From assembly GCF_937877005.1 (NCBI RefSeq), contig NZ_CALEFV010000338.1:1-36472 (forward strand): a stretch of DNA of 36,472 nt. The letters run 5' to 3'. Below are positions 1-7,713 of the stretch, one piece after another. A program made the translations under genes and the position numbers. The notes under the pieces were generated by a model, which had not been told where the DNA came from, did not search any database, and saw only the letters and a program-made list of their open reading frames with translations. The stretch comes from an uncultured Fibrobacter sp. GTDB lineage: Bacteria > Fibrobacterota > Fibrobacteria > Fibrobacterales > Fibrobacteraceae. Positions within the stretch are counted from its first letter, which is position 1. The number at the start of each line of letters is the position of its first letter.

Positions 1-55
1 CCGCGAAGGTGGCCGTACCGTTGGCGCTGGCTCCGTAACCGAAATCATCAAGTAA
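1..55 (+). CDS. tuf: Elongation factor Tu, C-terminal end (partial)
   Basis: Only the last 17 codons and the TAA stop (53-55) are in the window. The encoded end, REGGRTVGAGSVTEIIK, matches the conserved C-terminal barrel strand of EF-Tu (REGGRTVGAG followed by a short variable tail). EF-Tu is the GTPase that delivers aminoacyl-tRNA to the ribosome. The stop lies nine bases before the rpsJ start, so tuf probably heads or belongs to the same transcript. The promoter of the superoperon is therefore outside the window. Confidence 0.9.
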   Translation, partial: REGGRTVGAGSVTEIIK

Positions 56-64
56 GGAATTATC

Positions 65-373
65 ATGGCTGGTGAACGCATTCGTATTCGCTTGAAGAGC
101 TTCGATCATCGTATGATCGACCGCTCCGCTCAAGACATCGTGAATACAGCTAAGAACACTGGTGCCCGCATTGCAGGCCCCATCCCTCTCCCGACGAAGA
201 TCCAGAAGTATACGGTGATCCGCTCTCCGCATATCGACAAGACTTCTCGTGAACAGTTCGAATCCCGTACGCACAAGCGTCTTATCGACATCCTTGATGC
301 TACGCCGCAGACTGTAGATTCCCTCATGAAACTTGACTTGCCCGCAGGCATTGAAGTCGAAATTAAGGTTTAA
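65..373 (+). CDS. rpsJ: 30S ribosomal protein S10 (NusE)
   Basis: The 102-residue product has the normal S10 length. It shows the family N-terminus (RIRIRLKSFDHRMIDRSA) and the GPIPLPTK segment of the long loop. S10 sits in the head of the small subunit and, as NusE, pairs with NusB in rRNA antitermination. An AGGA Shine-Dalgarno lies just upstream of the ATG, inside the nine-base gap after tuf. It is the first gene of the S10 cluster, with rplC starting five bases after its stop. Confidence 0.98.
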   Translation: MAGERIRIRLKSFDHRMIDRSAQDIVNTAKNTGARIAGPIPLPTKIQKYTVIRSPHIDKTSREQFESRTHKRLIDILDATPQTVDSLMKLDLPAGIEVEIKV

Positions 374-378
374 TAACA

Positions 379-996
379 ATGAACGGTATTCTCGCAAAGA
401 AATTGGGAATGACCCAAGTGTTCACGGAACAGGGCGAACGCGTCCCTGTAACGGTTCTCGAAGCCGGTCCGTGCGTGGTCGTTTGCCATAAGACAGAAGA
501 GAAGGACGGTTACACTGCTGTCCAAATCGGCTTTGGTCTCAAGAAAGAACAGCGTGCCAACAAGGCAGAAATCGGCCACTTCAAGAAGGCTGAAGTCGCT
601 GTTCGTGAACACCTCGCTGAATTCGATGTCGCTGATCTCGAAGCCTGGCCGGTTGGCAAGGAATTCGGTGCAGCCGACTTCGCCGATGCCAAGATGGTGA
701 ACGTCTCTGGCCTCTCCAAGGGTCACGGCTTCTCCGGTACCATCAAGCGCCATAACTTCCACAGCGGTCCTCGTTCTCACGGTACGCACAACATGCGCGA
801 ACCGGGTGGTACGTCCGCTCACTCTTATCCGGGCCGCGTTTTCCCGGGCAAGCGTATGGCCGGTCAGTTCGGTAACAAGAAAGTGACCGTGAAGCACCTC
901 CAGGTCGTCAAGGTTGACGGCGACCGCAACCTGATCTTTGTCCGTGGCGCTGTCCCCGGTGCAAAGAACAGCATCATCGTGGTGAGGAAAGACTAA
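379..996 (+). CDS. rplC: 50S ribosomal protein L3
   Basis: The 205-residue protein begins MNGILAKKLGMTQVF, the standard L3 start. It carries the conserved PGRVFPGKRMAGQFGNKKVT stretch around residues 154-173, the extension that reaches toward the peptidyl-transferase centre and that in E. coli contains the PrmB-methylated glutamine. L3 is an early assembly protein of the large subunit. Its stop overlaps the rplD start by one base (TAATG at 994-998), which suggests coupled translation. Confidence 0.98.
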   Translation: MNGILAKKLGMTQVFTEQGERVPVTVLEAGPCVVVCHKTEEKDGYTAVQIGFGLKKEQRANKAEIGHFKKAEVAVREHLAEFDVADLEAWPVGKEFGAADFADAKMVNVSGLSKGHGFSGTIKRHNFHSGPRSHGTHNMREPGGTSAHSYPGRVFPGKRMAGQFGNKKVTVKHLQVVKVDGDRNLIFVRGAVPGAKNSIIVVRKD

Positions 997-1616
997 TGGC
1001 TACTGCAAAGCTTTTCGCCGCTACTGGCGATTTTAAGAATGATATTCAGCTCCCGGCCATGTTCGACCAGGAAGTCAACAAGGTCTGCATGTATTTGCAT
1101 ATCAAGGCTATCCTGAACAACAACCGTCAAGGCACTGCCCAGACCAAGAACAAGTCCTCGGTCAGCGGTGGTGGTCAGAAGCCCTGGAAGCAGAAGGGCA
1201 CGGGTCGCGCCCGTTCCGGTCAGAACACCTCCGCAGTGTGGGTTCGCGGTGCCAAGGCTCACGGTCCGAAGTCCCATGACTATTTCGAAAAGGTAAACAA
1301 GAAGGTCAAGAAGATCGCTTTCCGCTCTGCTCTCGCTGCTAAGGCTGCCGAAGGCAAGGTGCAGGTGTTCGAAGCTCTCGCTTTCAACGCCCCGAAGACC
1401 AAGGATCTCCTCGCCGTCCTGAACAAGGCCGGTCTCGAACAGCGCAACGCTCTCTTCCTCGTGAGCGAAGCTGACAAGAACCTTTACCTGTCTTCTAACA
1501 ACATTCCTTGGTGCCGTTGCGCACGCGTTGCCGATGTCAACACTTACGACATCGTTCGCGCCAACAACGTCGTCATCTCCCAGGCAGCTCTCGCCGAACT
1601 GGAAGGAGGCCGCTAA
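996..1616 (+). CDS. rplD: 50S ribosomal protein L4
   Basis: The 206-residue protein has the L4 basic loop (GGGQKPWKQKGTGRARSG, about residues 54-71) that lines the nascent-peptide tunnel, then the globular domain. In E. coli L4 also represses its own S10 operon; the leader needed to test that lies outside this window. GAGGAAAG upstream serves as the ribosome site inside the rplC end. The stop overlaps rplW as TAATG. Confidence 0.97.
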   Translation: MATAKLFAATGDFKNDIQLPAMFDQEVNKVCMYLHIKAILNNNRQGTAQTKNKSSVSGGGQKPWKQKGTGRARSGQNTSAVWVRGAKAHGPKSHDYFEKVNKKVKKIAFRSALAAKAAEGKVQVFEALAFNAPKTKDLLAVLNKAGLEQRNALFLVSEADKNLYLSSNNIPWCRCARVADVNTYDIVRANNVVISQAALAELEGGR

Positions 1617-1924
1617 TGAGTGAAATTCACGAAATTCTGGTTGCTCCGCACATTACCGAAGCTTCTGCCAAGACGATGGCTGTCGTTCGTAATGACGTGC
1701 ACAAGTATGTATTCAAGGTTGCCAAGACCGCAACGAAGACCGAGATCAAGGACGCTATCGAAAAGCGTTTCAATGTCAAGGTCGATTCCGTCAACACCCT
1801 TATCAACCGCGGCAAGATGAAGCGCGTTCGTATGGGCATGGTCGCCGGCAAGAAGTCCAACTGGAAGAAGGCCTACATCACGCTTAAGGCCGGGCAAAAG
1901 ATTGCCGAGTTCGAAGGAGTATAA
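1616..1924 (+). CDS. rplW: 50S ribosomal protein L23
   Basis: The 102-residue product begins MSEIHEILVAPHITEASAK, the usual L23 start, and contains the RVRMGMVAGKKSNWKKAYI region near the C-terminus. The start at 1616 is chosen because AAGGAGG lies directly upstream and the length fits the family. An in-frame ATG at 1508 lies inside rplD and would add 36 non-homologous residues. L23 sits at the tunnel exit and docks trigger factor and SRP; trigger factor itself is encoded at 18766-20025. Confidence 0.97.
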   Translation: MSEIHEILVAPHITEASAKTMAVVRNDVHKYVFKVAKTATKTEIKDAIEKRFNVKVDSVNTLINRGKMKRVRMGMVAGKKSNWKKAYITLKAGQKIAEFEGV

Positions 1925-1926
1925 TC

Positions 1927-2757
1927 ATGGGTCTGAAGTCTTATCGCCCGCTTACCCCGACGCTGCGCTACAAGCAGATTGGTGACCGCAAGGAAATCAC
2001 TGCGGAAAAGCCGTACAAGCCGCTCACCGAAGGCATCAAGCGTAGCTCCGGCCGTAACAACGCCGGTGAAATCACCTCCCGCCGTCGCGGTGGTGGTCAC
2101 AAGAAACTGTATCGTATCATCGATTTCAAGCGCAAGTTCGCAGGCATCCCCTGCACTGTCGAAACGATCGAATACGATCCGAACCGTACAGCCCGTATCG
2201 CCCTGGTCAAGTACCAGAACGGCAAGCGCTGCTACATCATCGCCCCGAACGATGTCAAGGTCGGTGATGTGCTGAATTCCGGCGAAGGTGCCGAATTCCG
2301 CGTCGGTAACGCAATCCCGCTCCGCGATATTCCGCTGAACACTGTTATCCACAACATCGAAATGAAACCGGGCAAGGGTGCCCAGATTGCTCGTTCCGCT
2401 GGTGCCGGTGCCGAACTGGTTGCCAAGGATGGCAAGCTCTGCCAGGTAAAGCTTCCGAGTGGCGAAGTTCGCTACATCCCGGAAGAATGCCTTGCCACTG
2501 TTGGTCAGGTTTCCAATATCGATCACATGAATGAATCCTCGGGTTCTGCAGGCCGCTCTCGCTGGCTCGGCATTCGCCCGTCTGTCCGCGGTGTCGTTAT
2601 GAACCCGGTCGATCACCCCCTCGGTGGTGGTGAAGGTCGTACCTCTGGTGGTCGTCATCCGTGCTCTCCGTGGGGTAAGAACTCCAAGGGTGCCAAAACT
2701 CGTAACAATAAGCGTACCGATAAGTTTATCGTACGTCGTCGTCAGAAGAGGGCCTAA
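1927..2757 (+). CDS. rplB: 50S ribosomal protein L2
   Basis: The 276-residue protein has the L2 N-terminal OB-fold region, including GRNNAGEITSRRRGGGHKKL, and the C-terminal signature NPVDHPLGGGEGRTSGGRHP followed by SPWG and the terminal NKRTDKFIVRRR. This segment contacts 23S rRNA near the peptidyl-transferase centre. The motif reads HPLGGGEG where E. coli has HPHGGGEG. It starts two bases after the rplW stop. Confidence 0.98.
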   Translation: MGLKSYRPLTPTLRYKQIGDRKEITAEKPYKPLTEGIKRSSGRNNAGEITSRRRGGGHKKLYRIIDFKRKFAGIPCTVETIEYDPNRTARIALVKYQNGKRCYIIAPNDVKVGDVLNSGEGAEFRVGNAIPLRDIPLNTVIHNIEMKPGKGAQIARSAGAGAELVAKDGKLCQVKLPSGEVRYIPEECLATVGQVSNIDHMNESSGSAGRSRWLGIRPSVRGVVMNPVDHPLGGGEGRTSGGRHPCSPWGKNSKGAKTRNNKRTDKFIVRRRQKRA

Positions 2758-2760
2758 TTC

Positions 2761-3045
2761 ATGTCCAGATCCCTTAAGAAAGGTGCTTTCGTGGATTCCC
2801 ACGTTCTAAGCAAAGCCCAGGCGATGGCCGGTTCCGACAAGAAACAGGCTATCAAGACCTGGTCCCGTCGTTCCACCATCATTCCTGATATGGTCGGACT
2901 TACGTTCTCCGTCTACAACGGCAAGCAGTTCATTCCCGTGTACGTGACCGAAAACATGGTCGGCCACAAGCTGGGTGAATTCTCCATGACCCGCACTTTC
3001 CGCGGTCACCGTAAGACTGAAACCGCCGCTGGAGGAAAGAAATAA
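2761..3045 (+). CDS. rpsS: 30S ribosomal protein S19
   Basis: The 94-residue product begins MSRSLKKGAFVDSHVL and contains the family core RRSTIIPDMVGLTFSVYNGK and KLGEFSMTRTFRGH. S19 forms a head complex with S13 that contacts the A-site tRNA region and the intersubunit bridge; rpsM lies later in the same cluster. The end overlaps rplV as TAATG (3043-3047) with GGAGG just upstream. Confidence 0.98.
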   Translation: MSRSLKKGAFVDSHVLSKAQAMAGSDKKQAIKTWSRRSTIIPDMVGLTFSVYNGKQFIPVYVTENMVGHKLGEFSMTRTFRGHRKTETAAGGKK

Positions 3046-3392
3046 TGCAAGCTGTTGCTAAAGTGAAAAACGTCCGTTACGGTGTTCGCAAGCTGCGTCG
3101 CGTCGTCGACCTGGTTCGCGGCAAGTCCGTTGCTGAAGCATTCGCAATGCTTTCTATTCTCCACACGCAGACCAAGGGTGCCCCGCTGGTCGAAAATGCT
3201 CTGAAGTCCGCTGTCGCTAACTTCAAGCAGAAGGCCGCCGGTGCTGTCGCTGCCGAAGAACTGGTCGTCAAGACCATCACGGCCGATGGCGGTACCATCA
3301 TGAAGCGTATCCACCCCCGTTCCCAGGGCCGTGCTTTCCGTATCGAAAAGCCGCTCTCTCACATCACAGTCGTTGTGGCCAACAAGGAGTAA
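3045..3392 (+). CDS. rplV: 50S ribosomal protein L22
   Basis: At 115 residues this is normal for L22. Recognisable parts are VRYGVRKLRRVVDLVRGKSV near the N-terminus and the C-terminal beta-hairpin MKRIHPRSQGRAFRIEKPLS, which projects into the nascent-peptide tunnel near the macrolide site. No large insertion or deletion is visible in the hairpin, so a macrolide-resistance type change is not suggested. rpsC follows after five bases. Confidence 0.97.
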   Translation: MQAVAKVKNVRYGVRKLRRVVDLVRGKSVAEAFAMLSILHTQTKGAPLVENALKSAVANFKQKAAGAVAAEELVVKTITADGGTIMKRIHPRSQGRAFRIEKPLSHITVVVANKE

Positions 3393-3397
3393 TTACA

Positions 3398-4057
3398 ATG
3401 GGTCAGAAAACTCATCCGAATGGTCTTCGTCTTGGCGTCATCCGCGGCTGGGAATCCAAGTGGTATGCCGAAGACAAGTTTGCCGATCTTCTTTATGAAG
3501 ACATCGTGCTCCGTCGCTACTTGATGAAGCGTTTTGAACATGCCTCCCTTTCCAAGGTCGGCATCGAACGCACCGTCAAGAAGGTGAACGTCAACCTCTT
3601 TACCGCCCGTCCGGGAATCGTGATTGGCCGTAAGGGCGAAGAATTGGACAAGCTCAAGGGCGAACTCCAGTTCCTCACCGGTAAAGAAATCTATATTAAC
3701 GTCCAGGAAATCAAGCGTCCCGAAACGGATGCCAAGCTGGTTGCTGAAAACATCGCTCGTCAGCTCGAAAAGCGTATTTCCTTCCGTCGCGCCATGAAGC
3801 GCGCCATCCAGTCCGCTATGCGCATGGGTGTGGAAGGTATCAAGGTGCAGTGCGGTGGCCGCCTCGGCGGTGCCGAAATCGCCCGCGTCGAAAAGTATGC
3901 CGAAGGCCGCGTGCCTCTGCACACTCTCCGTGCCGACATCGATTACGCTACTGCTATCGCCAAGACCGTCTATGGTGCCATCGGTATCAAGGTGTGGATC
4001 ATGCACGGCGAAAAGATTGGCAAGGACGTCATGAATGATAACAAGAGAGAGAAGTAA
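3398..4057 (+). CDS. rpsC: 30S ribosomal protein S3
   Basis: The 219-residue protein begins MGQKTHPNGLRLGVIRGWES. Its KH domain carries the GxxG loop in PGIVIGRKGEELDKL (about residues 70-84), and the C-terminal domain has QCGGRLGGAEIAR. S3 lines the mRNA entry channel and contributes to helicase activity. The tail is short, ending soon after GIKVWIMHGEKIGK, so it lacks the longer extension of some homologues. rplP starts two bases after the stop. Confidence 0.98.
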   Translation: MGQKTHPNGLRLGVIRGWESKWYAEDKFADLLYEDIVLRRYLMKRFEHASLSKVGIERTVKKVNVNLFTARPGIVIGRKGEELDKLKGELQFLTGKEIYINVQEIKRPETDAKLVAENIARQLEKRISFRRAMKRAIQSAMRMGVEGIKVQCGGRLGGAEIARVEKYAEGRVPLHTLRADIDYATAIAKTVYGAIGIKVWIMHGEKIGKDVMNDNKREK

Positions 4058-4059
4058 TT

Positions 4060-4473
4060 ATGCTGAGTCCTAAAAGAACATTACATCGTAAGCAGATGAA
4101 AGGCCGCATGAAGGGTGTCGCCTCCCGCGGTAATTCCATCGCCTTCGGCGAATTCGGCATTCAGGCTCTTGAAAAGTGCTGGCTGACTGCTCGTCAGATT
4201 GAAGCCGCTCGTATCGCCATGACTCGTAAGATCAAGCGCGGTGGCCGCGTCTGGATCCGCGTCTTCCCCGACAAGCCGGTAACCCGTCACCCTGCTGAAG
4301 CCCGTATGGGTAAGGGTAAGGGCGCCGTCGAATTCTGGGCAGCCGTTATCCTCCCGGGTCGCATCATTTTCGAAATGGGTGGTGTCGAACGTGAACTCGC
4401 CATGGAAGCTCTCCATGTCGCTTCGCAGAAGCTCCCCCTCAAGTGCAAAATCATCGAAGAATCGGAGATCTAA
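4060..4473 (+). CDS. rplP: 50S ribosomal protein L16
   Basis: The 137-residue protein begins MLSPKRTLHRKQMKGRMKG and contains RIAMTRKIKRGGRVWIRVFP and the PAEARMGKGKGAVEFWAAV signature. L16 binds near the A site and the 5S rRNA region and is needed late in large-subunit assembly. Its stop overlaps the rpmC start (TAATG, 4471-4475), with GGAG upstream as ribosome site for rpmC. Confidence 0.98.
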   Translation: MLSPKRTLHRKQMKGRMKGVASRGNSIAFGEFGIQALEKCWLTARQIEAARIAMTRKIKRGGRVWIRVFPDKPVTRHPAEARMGKGKGAVEFWAAVILPGRIIFEMGGVERELAMEALHVASQKLPLKCKIIEESEI

Positions 4474-4664
4474 TGAAGGCACGTGAATTAAAGGAACTGG
4501 GCGTTGACCAGCTCAAGGAAAAACTGGCTCAGTTGAATCTCGATTTGTTCAATTACCGTATGGCTGCCAAGCTCGGTAACTTGGAAAAACCCTCTTCGAT
4601 CCGCAATACCCGCAAGGATATCGCTAGGGTCAAGACCATCCTCACCGAAAAGGCCAAGGCATAA
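4473..4664 (+). CDS. rpmC: 50S ribosomal protein L29
   Basis: The 63-residue product starts MKARELKELGVDQLKEKLAQ and ends with the helical NTRKDIARVKTILTEKAKA, the two-helix hairpin typical of L29. L29 lies next to L23 at the peptide exit. The start at 4473 is preferred to an in-frame ATG at 4443, because the latter is inside rplP and would add ten residues not found in the family. Confidence 0.96.
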   Translation: MKARELKELGVDQLKEKLAQLNLDLFNYRMAAKLGNLEKPSSIRNTRKDIARVKTILTEKAKA

Positions 4665-4682
4665 GCCGGGCAGGAGCAGGAA

Positions 4683-4937
4683 ATGGATAGAAACCTTCGT
4701 AAGGTAAGACAGGGTGTCGTCAGCTCTGACAAGATGGACAAGACCATCACTGTCGTAGTTGAAAACCGTAAGCGTCACCCGGTGTACAACAAGATCATGA
4801 CCACCACCAAGAAGCTCAAGGCTCACGATGAAAACAACGAAGCCGGCGAAGGCGACCTGGTGGAAATCATGGAAACTCGTCCGCTCTCTGCGACGAAGCG
4901 CTGGCGCCTCGTTCGCGTTGTAGCTAAGAAGAAATAA
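4683..4937 (+). CDS. rpsQ: 30S ribosomal protein S17
   Basis: The 84-residue OB-fold protein begins MDRNLRKVRQGVVSSDKMDK and has the family stretch KTITVVVENRKRHPVYNKI and the later VEIMETRPLSATKRWRLV. S17 binds 16S rRNA early in assembly. Two AGGA-type ribosome sites lie in the 18-base gap after rpmC. rplN follows after 21 bases. Confidence 0.98.
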   Translation: MDRNLRKVRQGVVSSDKMDKTITVVVENRKRHPVYNKIMTTTKKLKAHDENNEAGEGDLVEIMETRPLSATKRWRLVRVVAKKK

Positions 4938-4958
4938 TCGTTTTGGAGTAAGGCGAAT

Positions 4959-5327
4959 ATGATTCAAGAAGAAACCAGACTCGTCGTGGCCGATAACAGT
5001 GGAGCCAAGGAAGTCGCCTGCATCCGCGTTTTGGGTGGCACCAACCGTCGCTATGCCAGCATCGGTGATGTCATCAAGGTTGCCGTCAAGGACGCAATCC
5101 CCCAGAGCAAGGTGAAGAAGGGTTCCGTAGCTGACGCTGTCGTCGTTCGCACGCGCAAGGAAATCGCACGTCCGGATGGAACGTTCATCCGTTTCTCGGA
5201 CAATGCCGTGGTTCTCATCAACAAGGATGGCGAACCCCGTGGAACCCGTATTTTTGGACCGGTGGCTCGTGAGCTCCGTGACAAGAAATACATGAAGATC
5301 ATCTCCCTCGCACCTGAGGTTCTCTAA
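4959..5327 (+). CDS. rplN: 50S ribosomal protein L14
   Basis: The 122-residue product begins MIQEETRLVVADNSGAKEVA and ends PVARELRDKKYMKIISLAPE followed by VL, both diagnostic of L14. L14 forms part of the intersubunit bridge and is the docking site of the silencing factor RsfS. AGTAAGG upstream acts as ribosome site. The stop overlaps rplX as TAATG. Confidence 0.98.
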   Translation: MIQEETRLVVADNSGAKEVACIRVLGGTNRRYASIGDVIKVAVKDAIPQSKVKKGSVADAVVVRTRKEIARPDGTFIRFSDNAVVLINKDGEPRGTRIFGPVARELRDKKYMKIISLAPEVL

Positions 5328-5626
5328 TGGCAAACATCAAGAAGAATGATAACGTCAAGGTGATTTCCGGTGCCAACAAGGGCAAGACCGGCACCGTGAT
5401 TAGTGTCAAGGGTGGCAAGGTGACCGTTTCGGGCGTGAACGTCCGCAAGCGTCATGAAAAGCCGTCCCAGACCAATCAGACGGGTGGCATCATCGAAAAG
5501 GAACTGCCGATCGACATTTCCAACGTGATGCTCCTCGAAGGCAACACTCCTGTCCGTACCCGTATCGTGCGCGAAGCCGGCAAGAAGGCAACGCGCGTGA
5601 GCGTCAAGTCCGGCAAGGCTATCTAG
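5327..5626 (+). CDS. rplX: 50S ribosomal protein L24
   Basis: The 99-residue protein carries a KOW motif in NVKVISGANKGKTGTVISV (about residues 9-27) and the conserved VSGVNVRKRHEKPSQ. L24 is one of the two assembly initiators of the large subunit and ends up near the tunnel exit. GAGG inside the rplN end is its ribosome site. The gene ends in TAG and rplE starts nine bases later. Confidence 0.97.
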   Translation: MANIKKNDNVKVISGANKGKTGTVISVKGGKVTVSGVNVRKRHEKPSQTNQTGGIIEKELPIDISNVMLLEGNTPVRTRIVREAGKKATRVSVKSGKAI

Positions 5627-5635
5627 AGGTAACAC

Positions 5636-6175
5636 ATGAACCAGATGAAGCAATTTTATCTCGAAAAAGTAGTTCCGGCCTTGCAGCAGAAGTTTGCTTA
5701 CAAGAACGTGATGGAAATTCCCCGCCTCCAGAAGATCGTGCTCAACATGGGTGTCGGCGCTGCCGCCTCTAACCGCAAGATCCTGGATGAAGCCGTCGAC
5801 ACTCTGACCGCTATTACCGGCCAGAAGGCTGTCGTCACCAACGCCAAGAAGGCTATCGCTCAGTTCCATCTGCGCGAAGGCATCGGCATCGGTGCTAAGG
5901 TTACCCTGCACGGCGACAACATGTGGGACTTCCTCTTCCGCCTCATCAACATCGACCTTCCGCGTGTCCGCGACTTCCGTGGTCTCGCACGTCGTGGCTT
6001 TGACGGCATGGGTAACTTTACCCTCGGCATCAAGGAACAGACGATCTTCGTCGAAATCGATATTGACAAGGTTTCTCGTACTTTCGGTATGGACATCTCC
6101 TTCGTGACGACCGCTAAGACGGACGACGAAGGCCGCGCCCTGCTCGAAGAACTTGGACTCCCCTTCAGGAAGTAA
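5636..6175 (+). CDS. rplE: 50S ribosomal protein L5
   Basis: The 179-residue protein has the L5 signatures EIPRLQKIVLNMGVGAAASN, GQKAVVTNAKKAIAQFHLRE and the C-terminal segment FGMDISFVTTAKTDDEGRAL followed by LEELGLPF. L5 binds 5S rRNA with L18 and touches P-site tRNA. AGAGG precedes the ATG. The length is standard. Confidence 0.98.
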   Translation: MNQMKQFYLEKVVPALQQKFAYKNVMEIPRLQKIVLNMGVGAAASNRKILDEAVDTLTAITGQKAVVTNAKKAIAQFHLREGIGIGAKVTLHGDNMWDFLFRLINIDLPRVRDFRGLARRGFDGMGNFTLGIKEQTIFVEIDIDKVSRTFGMDISFVTTAKTDDEGRALLEELGLPFRK

Positions 6176-6184
6176 GGTAATACC

Positions 6185-6370
6185 ATGGCAAGCAGAAGAA
6201 TGATTGAAAAATGCAAGCGTACTCCGAAGTATACCGTTCGTGGGTACAACCGTTGCAAGCGTTGCGGTAGGCCGCACGCCTTTATGCGCCGCTTTGGCCT
6301 TTGCCGTATTTGCTTCCGCGAAATGGCACTCGCCGGCGAAATCCCCGGTATCACAAAGTCGTCTTGGTAA
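6185..6370 (+). CDS. rpsN: 30S ribosomal protein S14, zinc-binding short form
   Basis: At 61 residues this is the short S14 type. It has four cysteines spaced as CxxC-12-CxxC (C24, C27, C40, C43) in NRCKRCGRPHAFMRRFGLCR, the zinc-ribbon of the C+ form. The long C- paralogue used during zinc limitation in some bacteria is not in this window. S14 assembles late into the 30S head. It lies between rplE and rpsH in the usual spc order. Confidence 0.97.
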   Translation: MASRRMIEKCKRTPKYTVRGYNRCKRCGRPHAFMRRFGLCRICFREMALAGEIPGITKSSW

Positions 6371-6383
6371 GGAGAGTATACTC

Positions 6384-6779
6384 ATGGCAATGACAGATCC
6401 TATCGCCGATATGCTCACCCGTATCCGCAATGCCGCTTCGGCAAAGCTCCCCGTGGTGGACATTCCTGCCAGCAACTTGAAGCGTGAAATCGCTCGCGTG
6501 TTGCAGGAAAAAGGTTTCATTAAAAAGTTCGTCGTCGTCGAAGACGGTAAGCAGGGCATCCTCAAGGTCCTCCTCCGCTACACGAAGGGCGAATCCGCTA
6601 TCCAGGGTATCCAGCGCGTCTCTACGCCGGGTCTTCGTCACTATGTTGACGCAGCAAAGCTTCCGCGCGTTCGCAATGGCCTTGGCTATGCTATCATCTC
6701 CACATCTAAAGGTGTCATGACTGACCACGAAGCCCGCGAACAGAAGGTGGGTGGCGAAGTCATCGCAAAGGTATGGTAA
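6384..6779 (+). CDS. rpsH: 30S ribosomal protein S8
   Basis: The 131-residue product begins MAMTDPIADMLTRIRNA and contains the C-terminal signature GLGYAIISTSKGVMTDHEAR. S8 is a central-domain 16S rRNA binder; in E. coli it is also the translational repressor of the spc operon, which has not been tested here. The start at 6384 follows GGAGAG; in-frame ATGs further upstream (from 6204) lie within rpsN and are rejected. Confidence 0.97.
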   Translation: MAMTDPIADMLTRIRNAASAKLPVVDIPASNLKREIARVLQEKGFIKKFVVVEDGKQGILKVLLRYTKGESAIQGIQRVSTPGLRHYVDAAKLPRVRNGLGYAIISTSKGVMTDHEAREQKVGGEVIAKVW

Positions 6780-6781
6780 AG

Positions 6782-7321
6782 ATGTCCCGTATCGGTAAAG
6801 CTATTATCAATATCCCGGCCGGCGTGAAAGTCGCCGTCAATGGTCAGAACATCAAGGTGGAAGGTCCTCTCGGCAAGCTCGAGACCGACGTTCATGAACT
6901 GATTGCAATCAAGCTCGATGGCAACCAGCTTTCCTTCTCCCGTCCTGACGATCAGAAGTTCACCCGTGCCATCCATGGCACTACTCGCGCTCTCGTTGCC
7001 AACATGGTCGAAGGCGTGACCAAGGGTTTCCAGAAGACGCTCGAAATCGTCGGCGTTGGTTACCGTGTGGAACAGAAGGGCAAGGACCTCAACCTGGTTC
7101 TCGGCTTCTCTCATCCGGTTATCTTCAAGGCCCCGGAAGGCGTTGAACTCAAGGCTGTTGACCCGCTGAAGATCTCCATCAAGGGCATCGACAAGCAGAA
7201 GGTTGGCCAGGCTGCGGCAGAAATCCGCAAGTACAGGAAGCCTGAACCGTATAAGGGCAAGGGCATCAAGTACGAAGGCGAAATTGTCCGTCGTAAGCAA
7301 GGTAAGAAGACAGGTAAATAA
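6782..7321 (+). CDS. rplF: 50S ribosomal protein L6
   Basis: The 179-residue protein starts MSRIGKAIINIPAGVKV, the family start, and ends with GKGIKYEGEIVRRKQGKKTG, the L6 signature near the factor-binding site. ATG 6782 is chosen over ATG 6773, which lies within the last codons of rpsH and is only one base from the AAAGG ribosome site at 6767-6771. That site is ten bases from 6782. Confidence 0.97.
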   Translation: MSRIGKAIINIPAGVKVAVNGQNIKVEGPLGKLETDVHELIAIKLDGNQLSFSRPDDQKFTRAIHGTTRALVANMVEGVTKGFQKTLEIVGVGYRVEQKGKDLNLVLGFSHPVIFKAPEGVELKAVDPLKISIKGIDKQKVGQAAAEIRKYRKPEPYKGKGIKYEGEIVRRKQGKKTGK

Positions 7322-7330
7322 GGGTAAACT

Positions 7331-7702
7331 ATGACTGCAATTGCTAAGAAAAGAATCCAGTCCAGAATCGCACGCCACGAACGCGTACGCAAGTCTGTTG
7401 TCGGAACTGCAGAATGCCCTCGTTTGGCTGTTCGCCGTTCCTTGTCCCACATGGTGGCCCAGATTATCGACGACGAAAACAACAAGTCTCTCGTCCAGCT
7501 CACCACGACTGCTAAGGAATTCCAGAGCAAGTTCGGTGAAATGACGAAGTCGGAACAGAGCAAGCAGCTCGGTCTCCAGATTGCTGAAGTCGCCAAGTCC
7601 AAGGGCATTGAATCCGTGGTCTTTGACCGCGGCGGTTACATCTATCACGGTCGCGTTCAGGCTCTCGCTGAGGGAGCTCGTGAAGGCGGACTCAAATTCT
7701 AG
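7331..7702 (+). CDS. rplR: 50S ribosomal protein L18
   Basis: The 123-residue protein has the basic N-terminus (AIAKKRIQSRIARHERVRKS), the RLAVRRSLSHMVAQIIDD core and the C-terminal VVFDRGGYIYHGRVQALAEG with the terminal GAREGGLKF. L18 carries 5S rRNA into the large subunit together with L5. The TAG stop at 7700-7702 overlaps a GTG that is one candidate start of rpsE. Confidence 0.97.
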   Translation: MTAIAKKRIQSRIARHERVRKSVVGTAECPRLAVRRSLSHMVAQIIDDENNKSLVQLTTTAKEFQSKFGEMTKSEQSKQLGLQIAEVAKSKGIESVVFDRGGYIYHGRVQALAEGAREGGLKF

Positions 7703-7703
7703 T

Positions 7704-7707
7704 GAGG
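7704..7707 (+). promoter_or_regulatory. Ribosome binding site GAGG that decides the rpsE start
   Basis: GAGG is followed by six bases and then TTG at 7714. If the upstream GTG (7702) were the start, this GAGG would be inside the coding sequence. The spacing resembles neighbouring genes, for example rplX. Confidence 0.55.
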
Positions 7708-7713
7708 TACACT

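Noticed and set aside
1508..1615. Longer rplW start at ATG 1508
   Set aside because: The extra 36 codons lie inside rplD and have no L23 similarity; ATG 1616 has AAGGAGG directly upstream.
6204..6383. Longer rpsH start at ATG 6204
   Set aside because: The extension overlaps rpsN in another frame; ATG 6384 gives the family length and has a ribosome site.
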